Notes: a model not told the origin generated them from the sequence alone. 64,000 nucleotides of DNA from Yinghuangia seranimata (GCF_029953285.1 NZ_JASAOI010000038.1:1-64000), one strand, 5' to 3'; shown: positions 16,157 through 25,730, numbered from the stretch's first letter. Numbers and translations are program-made.

Positions 16157-17506
16157 GTGGCACTCGGGGCGGTACGGCGGCGGGTCGGCGCGGGGGCGAT
16201 GGTGGTGTGGCCCGTGTGGACCGTGGTCGCGCTGGTTCCGGTGCTGGTGTCCGGGACGTTCGCGGGTGGGGAGACCAGGCCGTGGCGGCGGCGCCGGGAG
16301 GCGGCGCGGGTGGCGGCGGGTGGGGCTCGGGAGGCCGCCGGGGACGCGTTCGTGCGGCTCGACACCGCGCAGCGGGACCTGCGGATCTCGTTGGAGACGG
16401 TGCGCGCGGTGGAGCCGTCGCCGGCGAGTGAGAGCGCGTTGCGGACGTTCGCGCAGCTCAGTGACACCGTGGATGAGGCGAGCGCGGCATATATCGCCGC
16501 GATGGACCGGCATCCGCTCGAGGGCGACCATCTGGAGACCGACCAGTACGAGGCGGCGCGCCGCGAGTTGGACGCGGTGGCGCGGCGGCTCGACGAGGTC
16601 GGCAAGGAGTTGGAGCGGTTCGCCGGTTCGATCGGCCCGATGATCGCTCGGGCGGACGCCGCGCTCGCGCAGCTGCCGCCCAAGACCGAGCACGCGCGGC
16701 AGCTGGCCCGTGCCGCCGCCGACGCTGTGGAGCAGGCCGAGCGCGCGGGTCTCGCGACGCCTGCGTTCGCCCGCCGGCTGGAGGCGTTGCGGGCGGAGGT
16801 CGCCGATCTGGACCGGGGTGCCGCCACGCACGGCGTGGCGGGCACGTTGGCGCTGGCCGCGCGCGTCGAGGCGGACGCGCAGGCGTTGTACGACGAGGCC
16901 GAACGGCTGCCGAGGCTGCGCGACGACGTGACGAAGCGGCTGTCGTCGCTGCGTACCCGCGCCGAGGCGGTGACGTCGCGCTCGGGGGACGTCGAGCCCG
17001 CGCTGAGCCGGTTGCGGCGCGGCTACAGCGCCGCGTGCTGGACGGATCTGGAAGGTGTGCCGCAGACCGTCGCCCGGTCGGTCGAGGTGGCCGAGGCGCG
17101 GATCGCCGAGGCCGGGGAGTCCGCCAAGCGCCAGGAGTGGGCGGACGCGGTGAGCCGTCTGGCGACCGCGCGCGCCGCGCTCAACAACGCCGACGAGGCG
17201 ATGGCCGCGGTCCGCGACCGGCTGCACGACCTCGACGAGGTCGCCCGCGACCCGCAGGCGGAGGTGGAGCGGACACGCTTCGCGCTGCGGGACGCCCAGC
17301 GGCTCGCCCTGGCCGGCCGCGCGGTCGCCGAGGACCGGTACGCGTCACGCCTGGACGCCCTGGTCTTCCGCCTCGACGCCGCCCGCGAGCACCTGGACGG
17401 ACCGCACCCGGACTGGTGGCGGTTCCTGTCGGAGACCCGGCAGATCCGCGTCGAGGTCGGCCAAGTCGTCACCCGCATCCGCGAGGACCGCGCCGGCGGC
17501 GGATAG
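16157..17506 (+). CDS. Membrane-anchored coiled-coil protein of unknown function
   Basis: About 449 residues. A single hydrophobic segment near the N-terminus (VVWPVWTVVALVPVLVSGTF, about residues 16-35) is followed by a long Ala/Glu/Arg-rich helical region with strong heptad character (for example ARRELDAVARRLDEVGKELE). GTG 16157 has GGGAG five bases upstream and is preferred; ATG 16199 is the alternative, with a weaker site. The composition fits a membrane-tethered coiled coil such as those involved in envelope or septum organisation, but I recognise no named family. It is divergent from the tRNA, with about 140 bp of very G-rich DNA between. Confidence 0.7.
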   Translation: MALGAVRRRVGAGAMVVWPVWTVVALVPVLVSGTFAGGETRPWRRRREAARVAAGGAREAAGDAFVRLDTAQRDLRISLETVRAVEPSPASESALRTFAQLSDTVDEASAAYIAAMDRHPLEGDHLETDQYEAARRELDAVARRLDEVGKELERFAGSIGPMIARADAALAQLPPKTEHARQLARAAADAVEQAERAGLATPAFARRLEALRAEVADLDRGAATHGVAGTLALAARVEADAQALYDEAERLPRLRDDVTKRLSSLRTRAEAVTSRSGDVEPALSRLRRGYSAACWTDLEGVPQTVARSVEVAEARIAEAGESAKRQEWADAVSRLATARAALNNADEAMAAVRDRLHDLDEVARDPQAEVERTRFALRDAQRLALAGRAVAEDRYASRLDALVFRLDAAREHLDGPHPDWWRFLSETRQIRVEVGQVVTRIREDRAGGG

Positions 17507-17902
17507 CCGGAGGGAGAGCGGCGTCTCGCGCCGCTCGGCCGGCGAGGCCCAGTCGACGCCGGGCCGCACCGCGTCGGCCCCGCCGGCCTTCGCCGAGGCG
17601 CCGCCCAAGGGCCTCACCAGGCCTCGTGATCTTCACCACAGCCCAACGGGCAAACTAGGACAAATGCCCCAGAGTTCACGACACTGGGTCAACCTGTGGC
17701 AACCACCGGCGACCGTTCGCACAATCCGCCCGGCACCCCCTGCCGAACCCGGCGATTCGCCGTTTAAGGTCTTCAGAACCGCGGTAGGGCAGGGCCTTTG
17801 GTCCCGACCACTCGGGACCGTCATGCGGCGCCTCTCGTCGAGGCCTCCGGGCATGGCTTCCCCGACCGCGGCGCAGTAAAACCGACTCTTCGGGGACGTG
17901 CC
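17507..17902. other. 396-bp intergenic region, no gene seen
   Basis: It holds no convincing ORF. A locally less GC-rich patch around 17755-17785 (including CCGTTTAAGG) could contain the promoter for the following gene, but no clear -35/-10 pair stands out. Confidence 0.4.
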
Positions 17903-18385
17903 ATGCCCGTGATGCTGATTCCGATGCTCGCCTTCGTCGCGATCGCCGCCGCCCCGTGCGTGGCCGCGCTGCGGCGGACGCCCAAGGCCGCCCCGGCCGC
18001 CGTGATACCGATGCAGAACTCCGACATGCACGACCTGCGCCGCATGCTGCACTCCGCGTACGACGAGGAGCGCGACCTGCTGCACGAGCAGGCCGTGCGC
18101 TGGCTCAACTCGCTGGGCCGCGGCCCGCTGCGGGTCACGGACGCCTCGCCCGCGCCGCGTGGGCTCGGCGGCGACACCGTCATCCTGAGCGACGGCACGG
18201 TGCTGTGCCTGTCGGCGACCGGCGGCGCGATCAACGAACTCGTCCACGCGCTCGACCGCTTCACCGAGGTCGCGCTGACCCGTGTGCGCGCCGCGCGGGA
18301 CGGGTTCCAGCTGACGTTCGACATCGAGGGCCGTCAGGTCAACGCCAGTGCGGAGCTGCTCACGGTGCGCGGCGCGGACGTCTAA
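17903..18385 (+). CDS. Conserved hypothetical protein with N-terminal membrane helix
   Basis: A 160-residue protein. An N-terminal hydrophobic segment (VMLIPMLAFVAIAAAPCVAAL, about residues 3-23) is followed by a soluble domain rich in short charged helices (DMHDLRRMLHSAYDEERDLL) and a beta-rich C-terminal half (GDTVILSDGTVLCLSATGGA). ATG 17903 is the most likely start; the ribosome-binding site (GGGGAC) is weak and the frame is open for 35 more codons upstream. A bidirectional terminator follows. No family recognised. Confidence 0.6.
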   Translation: MPVMLIPMLAFVAIAAAPCVAALRRTPKAAPAAVIPMQNSDMHDLRRMLHSAYDEERDLLHEQAVRWLNSLGRGPLRVTDASPAPRGLGGDTVILSDGTVLCLSATGGAINELVHALDRFTEVALTRVRAARDGFQLTFDIEGRQVNASAELLTVRGADV

Positions 18386-18398
18386 GGACCACAGGAAC

Positions 18399-18443
18399 AA
18401 AAGCGGCGGCCGCCGGGGATCAGCCCCGGCGGCCGCCGCTTTT
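18399..18443. terminator. Bidirectional terminator with A/T flanks
   Basis: A perfect 18-bp stem (18401-18418 with 18424-18441; loop ATCAG), flanked by AAAA on the left and TTTT on the right. It lies between two convergent genes and would work in both directions. Confidence 0.85.
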
Positions 18444-18465
18444 CCGCGTCAGCTCAGCGGACGCG

Positions 18466-19329
18466 TCACGCCTCGGCCTGGTCCAACTGCCCCAGCAGCC
18501 ACTCCAGGATCGTTTCGCCTGCCCGCACCCCGACCTCGTCGATCGCGACGACGTGCGGCGCGCGCCAGTCGGTGTCGGCCAGTTCGCCGTGCCCGGGCCG
18601 GATGCCCGCGTCGGCGGCCTTGAGCAGTTCGATGTCGAGCAGCGAGTCGCCGGCCGCCAGCACGGTGTCGGCGCCGCTGCGCCGCCGCACCTCGTCGACC
18701 GCCGAGCCCTTGGTGAGAGCCTCGGGAACGAAGTAGAGCTTGCGGCCCTGAAGCGACACCCCGTAGCCGCGCTCGCCCGCCCAGCCCGTCAGTTCCTCGA
18801 CGAGCCCGGCCGGCACCCGGTCGCGTTCCAGGACGAGGTACGTGAACAGGTCCTCCGCGACCCGCAGCTTCCGCGTCCACTCCGGGTCGGTGACGTCCTC
18901 CAGGTGCGCCACGACCTCGGCCAGCGGCGCGGACTCCTCGTCCAGCCGCTTGCGGACGCCCGCGTGCCAGTCCTCGTCGGTGACCCCGTCCACCAGCAGG
19001 TGGCCGCCGTTGGCGCAGATCGCGTACGCGGGCGCCGGTCCCGGCAGGTGTATGCGCCGGTACTGCTTGCGCGTGCGGGTGGTCGTCGGCACGAGCAGCG
19101 CGCGCCGCCCGAGTTCGGCGATCAGGCCGACGGCGTGCCCGGTCATGAACGAGATGGACTTGCCGTCGTGCACCTCGACGCATTCGAGGGCCGGCGTCCG
19201 CTCGCCCTCCGCCAGGCCGAGCCTGGCGGCGGCGCGCGAGTAGACGAGGGTGCGGTCCAGGTCGCACGCGGCGACCACCCGCCCGGTGCGCTGTCCGACG
19301 TGTGTGCTGCGTTTCTCGGCCTTGGTCAC
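18466..19329 (-). CDS. HAD-family hydrolase of the Ter-associated operon
   Basis: A 287-residue HAD phosphatase. Motif I is DLDRT near residue 22 (ACDLDRTLVYS), and motif IV is AAGDSLLDIELL near residue 225, giving the acidic pair for Mg2+. The cap domain lies between. It starts at GTG 19329, overlapping the stop of the StiP-like gene (GTGA). In the Ter-dependent stress systems described by comparative genomics (Anantharaman and colleagues), this phosphatase is one of the enzymes proposed to make a nucleoside-like metabolite; that pathway is a prediction. It is the last gene of the four-gene minus-strand operon. Confidence 0.85.
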   Translation of the reverse strand: MTKAEKRSTHVGQRTGRVVAACDLDRTLVYSRAAARLGLAEGERTPALECVEVHDGKSISFMTGHAVGLIAELGRRALLVPTTTRTRKQYRRIHLPGPAPAYAICANGGHLLVDGVTDEDWHAGVRKRLDEESAPLAEVVAHLEDVTDPEWTRKLRVAEDLFTYLVLERDRVPAGLVEELTGWAGERGYGVSLQGRKLYFVPEALTKGSAVDEVRRRSGADTVLAAGDSLLDIELLKAADAGIRPGHGELADTDWRAPHVVAIDEVGVRAGETILEWLLGQLDQAEA

Positions 19330-20480
19330 GTGGCTCCCATGTCGCGGCGGAATCCGGGCTTGACCAGTCCGACGCAGGAGTACGGCAGGTCGTCGACCTC
19401 GACGACCGGCACCCCGCGCTGCTCCGCGAGCATGCGGACGTGGTCCAGCTCGGTGCCGACGCCGCGCCGGGCAAGGATCATCCACGGCACGCGGCGCAGC
19501 AGAACCCGCGTGGTCTCCCCCACGCCGGGTTTGATCAGATTGACGTTGTCGATCCCGTATTCGGTTCCGATGCGTTCGACGGCACGCCAGCCGTCCCACG
19601 TCGGCGTGCGGTCGGACGCGGCGAGCACCGGCCAGTCGCGCGCGACGGCCTCGGCGACCGCGGCGAACTTCGCCTCCACGCCGTCCAGGAACAGGTTCGA
19701 CACGTCTGCGGCGGCGAGGTCGCGGTAGAACTTCGCGCCGTGGAAGTCGTCCGGGCCGATCAGCCCGTCGCGCAGCACGGTCCGCGACACGAGGCCCGAC
19801 ACCGTGGAGTTCAGGCACGCGGACGGGATCAGGAAGTCGTCGCGGGTGCCGTACGTCGTCACGCACGACCCCGGGTCGGCGAGCACCGCGAGCTCGTCAG
19901 AGAACCGCAGGCCGGTCGCCGCGTACAGCTCGTCGAGGGCCTCGGTCAGCTCGCGGGTGATGGCGCCCTTGCCGGTCCAGCCGTCCACGAACATCACGCG
20001 CGCCGGGTCGTACTCGCGCGCCAGCCAGCGCAGCGCGACCGTGTCGATGCCGCGCGCGCGGACGATCGAGACCGCGTAGTGCGGCAGGTCCAGGCCGTGC
20101 GCGTACGCCGCCCAGCGCCGCATGAGGACGCCGACCGGCGTGCCGGCCCGGGCCAGCGACACCAGCACCGCGTCGCGGCCGCGCTCGGCGAGCACGATCT
20201 CGGTGACCACACCGACCGCGTGCGCGAGCCGCTCGGCCGTCTCGTCCAGCGCGGTGTGGAACAGCGCCTGGTACTCGGGCGAGGGCTGGTACTCGATCGG
20301 CAGCGACTCGGCGTAGTGCGCGCCGCCGTGCTGGATGGCCTCCTCGCGCTCCTCGAGCGGGGCCTCCAGTTCGACGTCCGACAGATCCTTCAGCAGCCAG
20401 GCGACCTCGTCCGCGGCATAGGAGGAGAACCCGGGGCCGACCAGCGGCTCGGGGAGTTTTCCGGTGTCGCGAACGGTCAT
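19326..20480 (-). CDS. StiP-like cysteine-protease-domain/PELOTA RNA-binding protein of the Ter operon
   Basis: A 384-residue protein. An N-terminal StiP-like domain (SYAADEVAWLLKDLSDVELE, about residues 20-39) is followed by a phosphoribosyltransferase-like core and a C-terminal part ending in a PELOTA-like RNA-binding region (VEVDDLPYSCVGLVKPGFRR). The stretch DPARVMFVDGWTGKGAIT near residue 170 resembles a PRPP-binding loop, suggesting that the fold is PRTase-like. The gene lies between the PRTase and the HAD phosphatase and overlaps both (GTGA at 19326; 4-bp overlap at 20477). The family is defined by its occurrence in ter operons; no biochemical activity is established. Confidence 0.82.
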   Translation of the reverse strand: MTVRDTGKLPEPLVGPGFSSYAADEVAWLLKDLSDVELEAPLEEREEAIQHGGAHYAESLPIEYQPSPEYQALFHTALDETAERLAHAVGVVTEIVLAERGRDAVLVSLARAGTPVGVLMRRWAAYAHGLDLPHYAVSIVRARGIDTVALRWLAREYDPARVMFVDGWTGKGAITRELTEALDELYAATGLRFSDELAVLADPGSCVTTYGTRDDFLIPSACLNSTVSGLVSRTVLRDGLIGPDDFHGAKFYRDLAAADVSNLFLDGVEAKFAAVAEAVARDWPVLAASDRTPTWDGWRAVERIGTEYGIDNVNLIKPGVGETTRVLLRRVPWMILARRGVGTELDHVRMLAEQRGVPVVEVDDLPYSCVGLVKPGFRRDMGAT

Positions 20481-21967
20481 ACGGCTACCTCACGGTCGGG
20501 AACGGCGGATCCGGCAAGGGGGACAGCGGGCACATACGACGGCAGCACGGCCAGCGCGACGCGGTCGGTGACCCGCGCCAGCGCGGCGAGCAGCCCGCCC
20601 GGCGCGTGCAGCGCGGGCGTGTCGCCGACGGTGTCGACGACGAGCACGATGGTGTCGAACCGCCGCGCGGGGTCGGCACCCGGGTCGACGTTGTACGTGT
20701 AGCGCTCCCCCGGGCCGTCGGCCGGGTCGTCGTGGGCCGGGAACGCCAGGCGGGTGCGGATCGCGTAGCCGGGGTCGTCGACGGCCAGCACCGGCGACCG
20801 GGTGGTCGTCGAGTAGCGCACCTCGACGGCGTCGCCGGACGCCTCGGCCGCTTCGGCGAGCGCGCGGGCGAGGCGCAGCGGCGCGTACATGAGTTCCTCG
20901 AAGCCGAGCACCAGGACCCGCCGGGCGCCGTCCAGCTGCGCGGCGAGCCCGGCACCCAGTTCGGGAAGCGCCTTCTCCAGCGCGGCCTGGTGGGCGGCGG
21001 TGAAGCCGTGCCGGCCGCCGTCGGGCAGGTCCGCGGGCCACGGCACGTCGAGCCGGACGACACCGGCCGGGGCGTCACCCGCAACATCGGCGGCGGCGAC
21101 CGTGCGCGACTCCTCCTCCGCGACCAGCCGCGCACCGAGCTCCAGCGCGTCGTCCGGCAGTTCGACGACGCCGTGCCCGAGCGCCACCACGTCCAGGCGC
21201 GCCCCGAGCCGGTCCGCGAACGCCGCCATGACCGCGCGGTCGGCGGTGGTGCGGACGTCTATCAGCGCGGCGATCACATAGCGGCCGCGCGGGGCGACGT
21301 GGTGCAGCGCCTCGATGGTGTTCAACACCGTGCGCCCGGTCGACAGTTCGTCGTCCACGAGGACCAGCGGCCCGGTGCCCGACAGCAGCGCCGGGTCCTC
21401 GGGCAGCAGCAGATGGGAGGTGGCGTGCGAGTGCTCCTCCTCGAACCCGCCCACCGGGGCGAGCCCGTCGACGGGGCGGCGCGTCGAGTGCAGGTACGCG
21501 GCACCCGGCAGCGCCTCGGCGACGCAGTGGCCGAGGCCGGTCGCGGTCTCCGCGTAGCCGAGCACGACCGGCGTAGCCCCGTCCTCGCCCGCACCCTCGC
21601 CGCCCGCCGCATCCGCCCCCGCCGCGTCGTCCGCGAGCACCTCCCGCACCAGCGCGCCCAGTTCGAGGCCCGCGCCGTGCACGACGTGCGGCAGCTGCGG
21701 GACGTGCTTGCCGAGCACCGTCGACACCAGCAAATGGGCGCGCCGCGGGTTGCGGCGCAGCGCGAGGCCGACCAGGCCGCGCAGTTCGGCGGATCCGTCG
21801 CCGCCCGCGAACAGGTCGGTGGATATGCGCGGGCCGATCTGCTGCGGCTCGGAGCCGAGCCGCAGCCCCAGCCGGGCGGCCACCCACGTTCCGGACCAGC
21901 CCTGAACGGCCGCCGCCGATGCGCCGGCGCTGCTCTGACGTCCCGTCACCACACTTGCCCCGCTCAT
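20477..21967 (-). CDS. Phosphoribosyltransferase-domain protein (PRTase-TRSP) of the Ter operon
   Basis: A 496-residue protein. The PRPP-binding signature LVLVDDELSTGRTVLNT lies near residues 200-216, in the form hydrophobic x4-D-D-x-(S/T)-TGRT expected for type I PRTases. An orotate-PRTase-like domain occupies the N-terminal half, and a TRSP-type domain the C-terminal half (VLGFEELMYAPLRLARALAE around residue 345 onward). It is thought to transfer a phosphoribosyl group in the predicted Ter nucleoside-like pathway. The residues 128-145 insert (ADDAAGADAAGGEGAGEDGA) is a low-complexity loop. It is 4 bp downstream of the HpcH-like gene and overlaps the next. Confidence 0.85.
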   Translation of the reverse strand: MSGASVVTGRQSSAGASAAAVQGWSGTWVAARLGLRLGSEPQQIGPRISTDLFAGGDGSAELRGLVGLALRRNPRRAHLLVSTVLGKHVPQLPHVVHGAGLELGALVREVLADDAAGADAAGGEGAGEDGATPVVLGYAETATGLGHCVAEALPGAAYLHSTRRPVDGLAPVGGFEEEHSHATSHLLLPEDPALLSGTGPLVLVDDELSTGRTVLNTIEALHHVAPRGRYVIAALIDVRTTADRAVMAAFADRLGARLDVVALGHGVVELPDDALELGARLVAEEESRTVAAADVAGDAPAGVVRLDVPWPADLPDGGRHGFTAAHQAALEKALPELGAGLAAQLDGARRVLVLGFEELMYAPLRLARALAEAAEASGDAVEVRYSTTTRSPVLAVDDPGYAIRTRLAFPAHDDPADGPGERYTYNVDPGADPARRFDTIVLVVDTVGDTPALHAPGGLLAALARVTDRVALAVLPSYVPAVPLAGSAVPDREVAV

Positions 21968-21971
21968 TCGT

Positions 21972-23246
21972 TCACATGCCCACGTAGGCCGGGGAGGACT
22001 GCTCGTCGCGGCGCGGCGCGACCGACGCGCGCACCGGCCCGTGCCCTCGCTCCTCGCCGCCCGCCGCCGAACCGGCGTGCGACGCGGCCGCGAGCAGGTC
22101 CACGAAGCTGACGTCCTCGGCGGCCACGCCGAACGCGCCCGCGCGCCGCATGACGGCCTGGGCCCACGCGCGGTGCGGCTTCACCTCGTTCATCTTGTTC
22201 GTGTACGCGGAGCGCAGCACGCCGCCGCCCGCCGCGCCCTCGGCGAGGATGTCGGACGCGTCGCTGAACTCCTCGTGCGTCACCACCGACATGGCGTGGA
22301 TGACCGCCACGTGGCTCGGGTGGATCGCGGTCTTCCCGAGCAGCCCGTTGGCCTTGTCGAGTTCGAGCTCGCGGATGAGGCCGTCCAGGTCTGCGGAGAT
22401 CAGCCGCGAGCGCAGCGCAACCGCCTCGTCCGGGTCCTCGGCCTCGGCGAACGGGGAGCGCCGCAGCTGCGGCTTGAAGAGCCGCTCGCCCTGCGGGAAG
22501 TACTCCCAGACCGGCCCGGAGATGACGAAGCCCGTGCCGTCCGAGCGGCCGAAGACGTTCACGATGTCGGCGATCAGGCCCGCGACCAGGTGCACGTCGT
22601 AGGCCGTCAGGTCGCGCGAGCGGCGCAGCGCGTACGCCGACGCGAAGTCGGTGGCGCCTATCCGCACCGCGAGGATCTGCTCGCGGTGCGCCGCCAGCAG
22701 CGCGGACAGCTCGATGAGCATGCGCTGCCGGTACTCGAGATAGGCGATGCACGGCGACTCGATGACCGGCATGCCGAGCAGCCTGCGGCCGCTGTCGAGG
22801 CTCGCCTCGGTGAGCGCCTTGAGGTAGCGCGCGCCGTTGTCCGGCTCGAACTTCGGCATGACGAAGCCGGTGAGCGTGGCCAGCGCGGGGCCGAGCCGCT
22901 CGGCGAGGTCGGTGATCTGCTCGGGGGCGCGCACGCGCACGAACAGCAGCGGGCCGTCGGCGCCGGACTCCAGGTGTTCGGTGAGCTGGGCGATCAGGTT
23001 GTGCTCGCCCATCTCGACGTCGCCGTCGTCGATCGCGTCCTCAAGGCACAGGACCATGGACGTGACGCCGCGCGCGGCCTGCTTGGCGATGTCGGCGGCG
23101 AGCGTACGGCGCGTCGCCGGGCTGTACAGCGTGGCGCCGAGCGCGGCGGCCAGCACCGCCGGCTCGCTGTCGCGGTGGAAGTCCTGCGGCGGGCGGTGGA
23201 ACAAATGGCTCAGATCGTGGTCGTCCAGGTAGGCGAAGTGGCGCAT
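21972..23246 (-). CDS. HpcH/HpaI aldolase/citrate lyase-family protein of the Ter operon
   Basis: A 424-residue TIM-barrel lyase. The stretch VLCLEDAIDDGDVEMGE near residues 65-81 holds the acidic metal-site residues of this superfamily, and VRVRAPEQITDLAERLG follows. The extended N-terminus (RHFAYLDDHDLSHLFHRPPQDF) is typical of the ter-linked subgroup. As the first gene of the minus-strand operon it probably carries the operon promoter in the 397-bp region to its right. It would form or break a C-C bond in the predicted Ter metabolite pathway; the substrate is unknown. Confidence 0.87.
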   Translation of the reverse strand: MRHFAYLDDHDLSHLFHRPPQDFHRDSEPAVLAAALGATLYSPATRRTLAADIAKQAARGVTSMVLCLEDAIDDGDVEMGEHNLIAQLTEHLESGADGPLLFVRVRAPEQITDLAERLGPALATLTGFVMPKFEPDNGARYLKALTEASLDSGRRLLGMPVIESPCIAYLEYRQRMLIELSALLAAHREQILAVRIGATDFASAYALRRSRDLTAYDVHLVAGLIADIVNVFGRSDGTGFVISGPVWEYFPQGERLFKPQLRRSPFAEAEDPDEAVALRSRLISADLDGLIRELELDKANGLLGKTAIHPSHVAVIHAMSVVTHEEFSDASDILAEGAAGGGVLRSAYTNKMNEVKPHRAWAQAVMRRAGAFGVAAEDVSFVDLLAAASHAGSAAGGEERGHGPVRASVAPRRDEQSSPAYVGM

Positions 23247-23643
23247 CTAGTTCCCCCTTGCTGTCGAGGTTTCCGGTCCGGGCGCGTCCCGATGTGTGCG
23301 GTGTGGTGGTGCTGTGGGACCTGTTTCGCGCCCCTTGGCGCGTTCGCGACCGACCGGGGATCCCGGCAGGCACACATACGGTAACCGAAAAGCAAAATGC
23401 CAGGAGTTGCCTCCGGGTACACGCGAAAGACGTTCACGGGCTTGTCACAGCCCTGTCACACGTGATCCCGCTGTGCGTCGCTTGCGTCGGGTTACGGACG
23501 AAACCTCGCGAATTCCCGCACTCGTCGCTTGGAGTTCACGCTGCGTGCACGGTCGGTGACGGCTGAAAACCCGTGAGCCGTGCGGGACACGCCGCCGGGG
23601 TCGGCGTTGAGCCCCGGGCGCCGGAACCGGCAGGATGGGGCCC
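23247..23643. promoter_or_regulatory. Divergent promoter region of the Ter biosynthetic operon and a TerD-family gene
   Basis: A 397-bp stretch without a gene. It carries two direct repeats TGTCACA at 23443-23449 and 23454-23460, spaced 11 bp apart (one helical turn), a common layout for a regulator binding side by side. No clear sigma-70 boxes are evident. Both flanking genes belong to the Ter system, so shared control is likely. Confidence 0.45.
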
Positions 23644-24900
23644 ATGACGCAGGTGATGACCAAGGGCGCGAACACGGTTCTCGACGCGGAGTCGGTCCGC
23701 GTCGTCCTGGAGTGGCGCACCGGCCCCGGCGTGCCGGACATCGACTGCTCGGCGCTCCTGCTCGGCGCCGACGGCCGGGTGCGCAGCGACGCCGATTTCG
23801 TCTTTTACAACCAGCCTAGGCATCCTTCCGGCGCCGTGGTGCACGGCGACAAGACCGTGTCGCCCAACGGCTGCGCGGACGCCTTCCGGGTGGACGTCAA
23901 GGCACTCGAGAAGGACGTCACCCGCGTCGTCGTGGCCGGCTCGGCCGACGGCGGTCGGGTCAGCGCCGTACCCGGACTGATCCTGCGGGTGTTCGACGCG
24001 GGCGGCGGCGCGGAGCTGCTGAACTTCCCGATCGCGGGCGCGACGACCGAGACCGCGTTCGTGTTCGGCGAGATCTACCTGCGCAACGACCAGTGGAAGT
24101 TCCGCGCGGTCGGCCAGGGCTACGACTCGGGACTGGCGGGGCTCGCGACCGACTACGGCATCAACGTCGACGACGAGGACGAGCCGCCGGCGCAGCAGGC
24201 CGCGGCCCCGGCCCCGGTCGCGACGCCGACACCCGCACCGGCCCCCACGCCCGCTCCGGCGCCGACCCCGGCCCCGGCGCCCGCGCCCTCCCCCGTGGCG
24301 CCGCAGACGCCCGCCTCGCCCTCTCCTTGGCCCACCCCGGCGCCGACCACGCCGGGCTCCACGCCACCCGGCGGCGCCCCGGCGCAGCCCGCCAATCCGT
24401 TCGGCGCCCCGGCCCCGGCGCAGCCCGCTCCGGCGCAGCCCGCCGCGGCCCGGCCCGGTCCCGCCGCCCCGACGCCCGACCTGGCCCCCACGGCCCTCAT
24501 GCCGGCCGGCGGCATCCCGGACACCCCGGCGCCGCCCGTCACCCCCGGCGCGCCCACGGGCCCGCAGACCCCGTACGGCGGCGCCCCGATCCCGCCCCCG
24601 CCGGGCCTCGGCACCCCGGGCGCCACGCCCGCCGGCTCGTCGGCGACCCCGCCGGGCATCCTCCACATGCCGCCGGGCGGCCCGCAGTACGCCGTCGGCG
24701 GTGCCCCGGGCGGCAACACCCCGCCGCACGGCCAGTTCGCCGGCCAGGCCCCGCAGCAGGGGCAGCCCGGCGGGTTCCCGCCCGCCCAGCAGCAGGGCCA
24801 GGGCCAGTTCCCGGGCGGGCAGCCGCAGCAGGGCGCCCCCGGTCAGGCCCCGTCCACCCAGTGGCTGAACTCCCCGCCGCAGGGGCCGCAGTTCCAGTAG
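23644..24900 (+). CDS. TerD-family protein with long Pro/Gln/Gly-rich C-terminal tail
   Basis: A 418-residue protein. Residues 1-180 form a TerD domain ([20 protein letters not shown] at the start; [19 protein letters not shown] at its end), the Ca2+-binding beta-sandwich of tellurium-resistance/general-stress proteins. The rest, about 230 residues, is low-complexity Ala-Pro repeats and then Gly/Gln/Pro-rich sequence ([18 protein letters not shown]), probably disordered. ATG 23644 matches the family N-terminus better than ATG 23635. It is divergent from the biosynthetic operon. The tail may act as a protein-binding or condensate-forming region. Confidence 0.85.
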   Translation: MTQVMTKGANTVLDAESVRVVLEWRTGPGVPDIDCSALLLGADGRVRSDADFVFYNQPRHPSGAVVHGDKTVSPNGCADAFRVDVKALEKDVTRVVVAGSADGGRVSAVPGLILRVFDAGGGAELLNFPIAGATTETAFVFGEIYLRNDQWKFRAVGQGYDSGLAGLATDYGINVDDEDEPPAQQAAAPAPVATPTPAPAPTPAPAPTPAPAPAPSPVAPQTPASPSPWPTPAPTTPGSTPPGGAPAQPANPFGAPAPAQPAPAQPAAARPGPAAPTPDLAPTALMPAGGIPDTPAPPVTPGAPTGPQTPYGGAPIPPPPGLGTPGATPAGSSATPPGILHMPPGGPQYAVGGAPGGNTPPHGQFAGQAPQQGQPGGFPPAQQQGQGQFPGGQPQQGAPGQAPSTQWLNSPPQGPQFQ

Positions 24901-24922
24901 CCGTTCCGGTCGCCGCCCGCGG

Positions 24923-25609
24923 TTACTTGTAGCCGCGGGCCCACACCAGGCCCCACCCGAAGGCGCGGTCCAGCTCCGCCTGGAAGCCGTCGATGTAGCG
25001 GACCGTGCGGCGGACCGTCATGTCGTCGCCGTGGTTCTCCAGCAGGGCCACGGCGCACGTGCGGGCGCCGGACGAGCGTTCGTCCAGGCGGACCTCGATC
25101 GGGCGGCCGGCGTTCGGGAACAGGCTCACGACGCCGTTGGCCTGGTCGAAGGCCGGGGTGCCGTCGTAGATGTAGACGAAGATCAGCAGGCGCTTGATCA
25201 GCCGGGTCTGGTCGAGGTTGATGAACATCGTCTCGCCGGACGCGGAGCCGGTCCGGTCGTCGTGGTCGAGCCGGACGTACGGCGCCTGGTTGAAGTCGCC
25301 GTACAGGTTCCCGAGCGCCTGCACCACACCCTTCGAGCCGTCCGCGAGCTCCCACATGCAGCCGAGGTCGAGGTCGATCTTCTGCGGCAGCGGCGGCGCC
25401 TGCACCTGCAGCGGCCGGAACAGCCCGCCGCGCGGCTTGGACGGCTGCTCCTCGTAGTGCTGGTTCCAGTGCAGGTTGACGCGCAGGGTCCCGTTCGCCG
25501 AGCCCTGCCGGGTCAGCGACACCTCGGGGGTGCTGCGGGTGAGGGTGACCTTGTGCCCGCCGGTGTCCGGCTCGCCCACCAGCCCGGTCTGTCGTCCGAA
25601 CAACGGCAT
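24923..25609 (-). CDS. TerD-family protein (TerA-like)
   Basis: A 228-residue protein beginning MPLFGRQTGLVGEPDTGG. The TerD-like fold is indicated by IDLDLGCMWELADGSKGVVQALG and by LLIFVYIYDGTPAFDQANG. The start at 25609 follows GGGGAGGC. It lies downstream of terC on the same strand, separated by a strong terminator. It is longer at its N-terminus and more divergent from the two short TerD paralogues nearby; the sub-family name TerA is a guess. Confidence 0.82.
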   Translation of the reverse strand: MPLFGRQTGLVGEPDTGGHKVTLTRSTPEVSLTRQGSANGTLRVNLHWNQHYEEQPSKPRGGLFRPLQVQAPPLPQKIDLDLGCMWELADGSKGVVQALGNLYGDFNQAPYVRLDHDDRTGSASGETMFINLDQTRLIKRLLIFVYIYDGTPAFDQANGVVSLFPNAGRPIEVRLDERSSGARTCAVALLENHGDDMTVRRTVRYIDGFQAELDRAFGWGLVWARGYK

Positions 25610-25659
25610 TGCGCCTCCCCGCCCTTGCCACCTTCGGTGACGGTGTACACACAAAAATA

Positions 25660-25702
25660 GCCGTACCGCACGCGCGTCTGTGAGACGCGCGTGCGGTACG
25701 GC
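25660..25702 (-). terminator. Intrinsic terminator of terC with U tract
   Basis: A perfect 20-bp stem (25660-25679 with 25683-25702; loop GTG). On the minus strand it is followed by TATTTTTGTG, a real U tract, which is rare in such GC-rich DNA. It begins 28 bp after the terC stop. Confidence 0.9.
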
Positions 25703-25730
25703 CGGTATCCGGTCGCCCGGGGGCGGGAGG

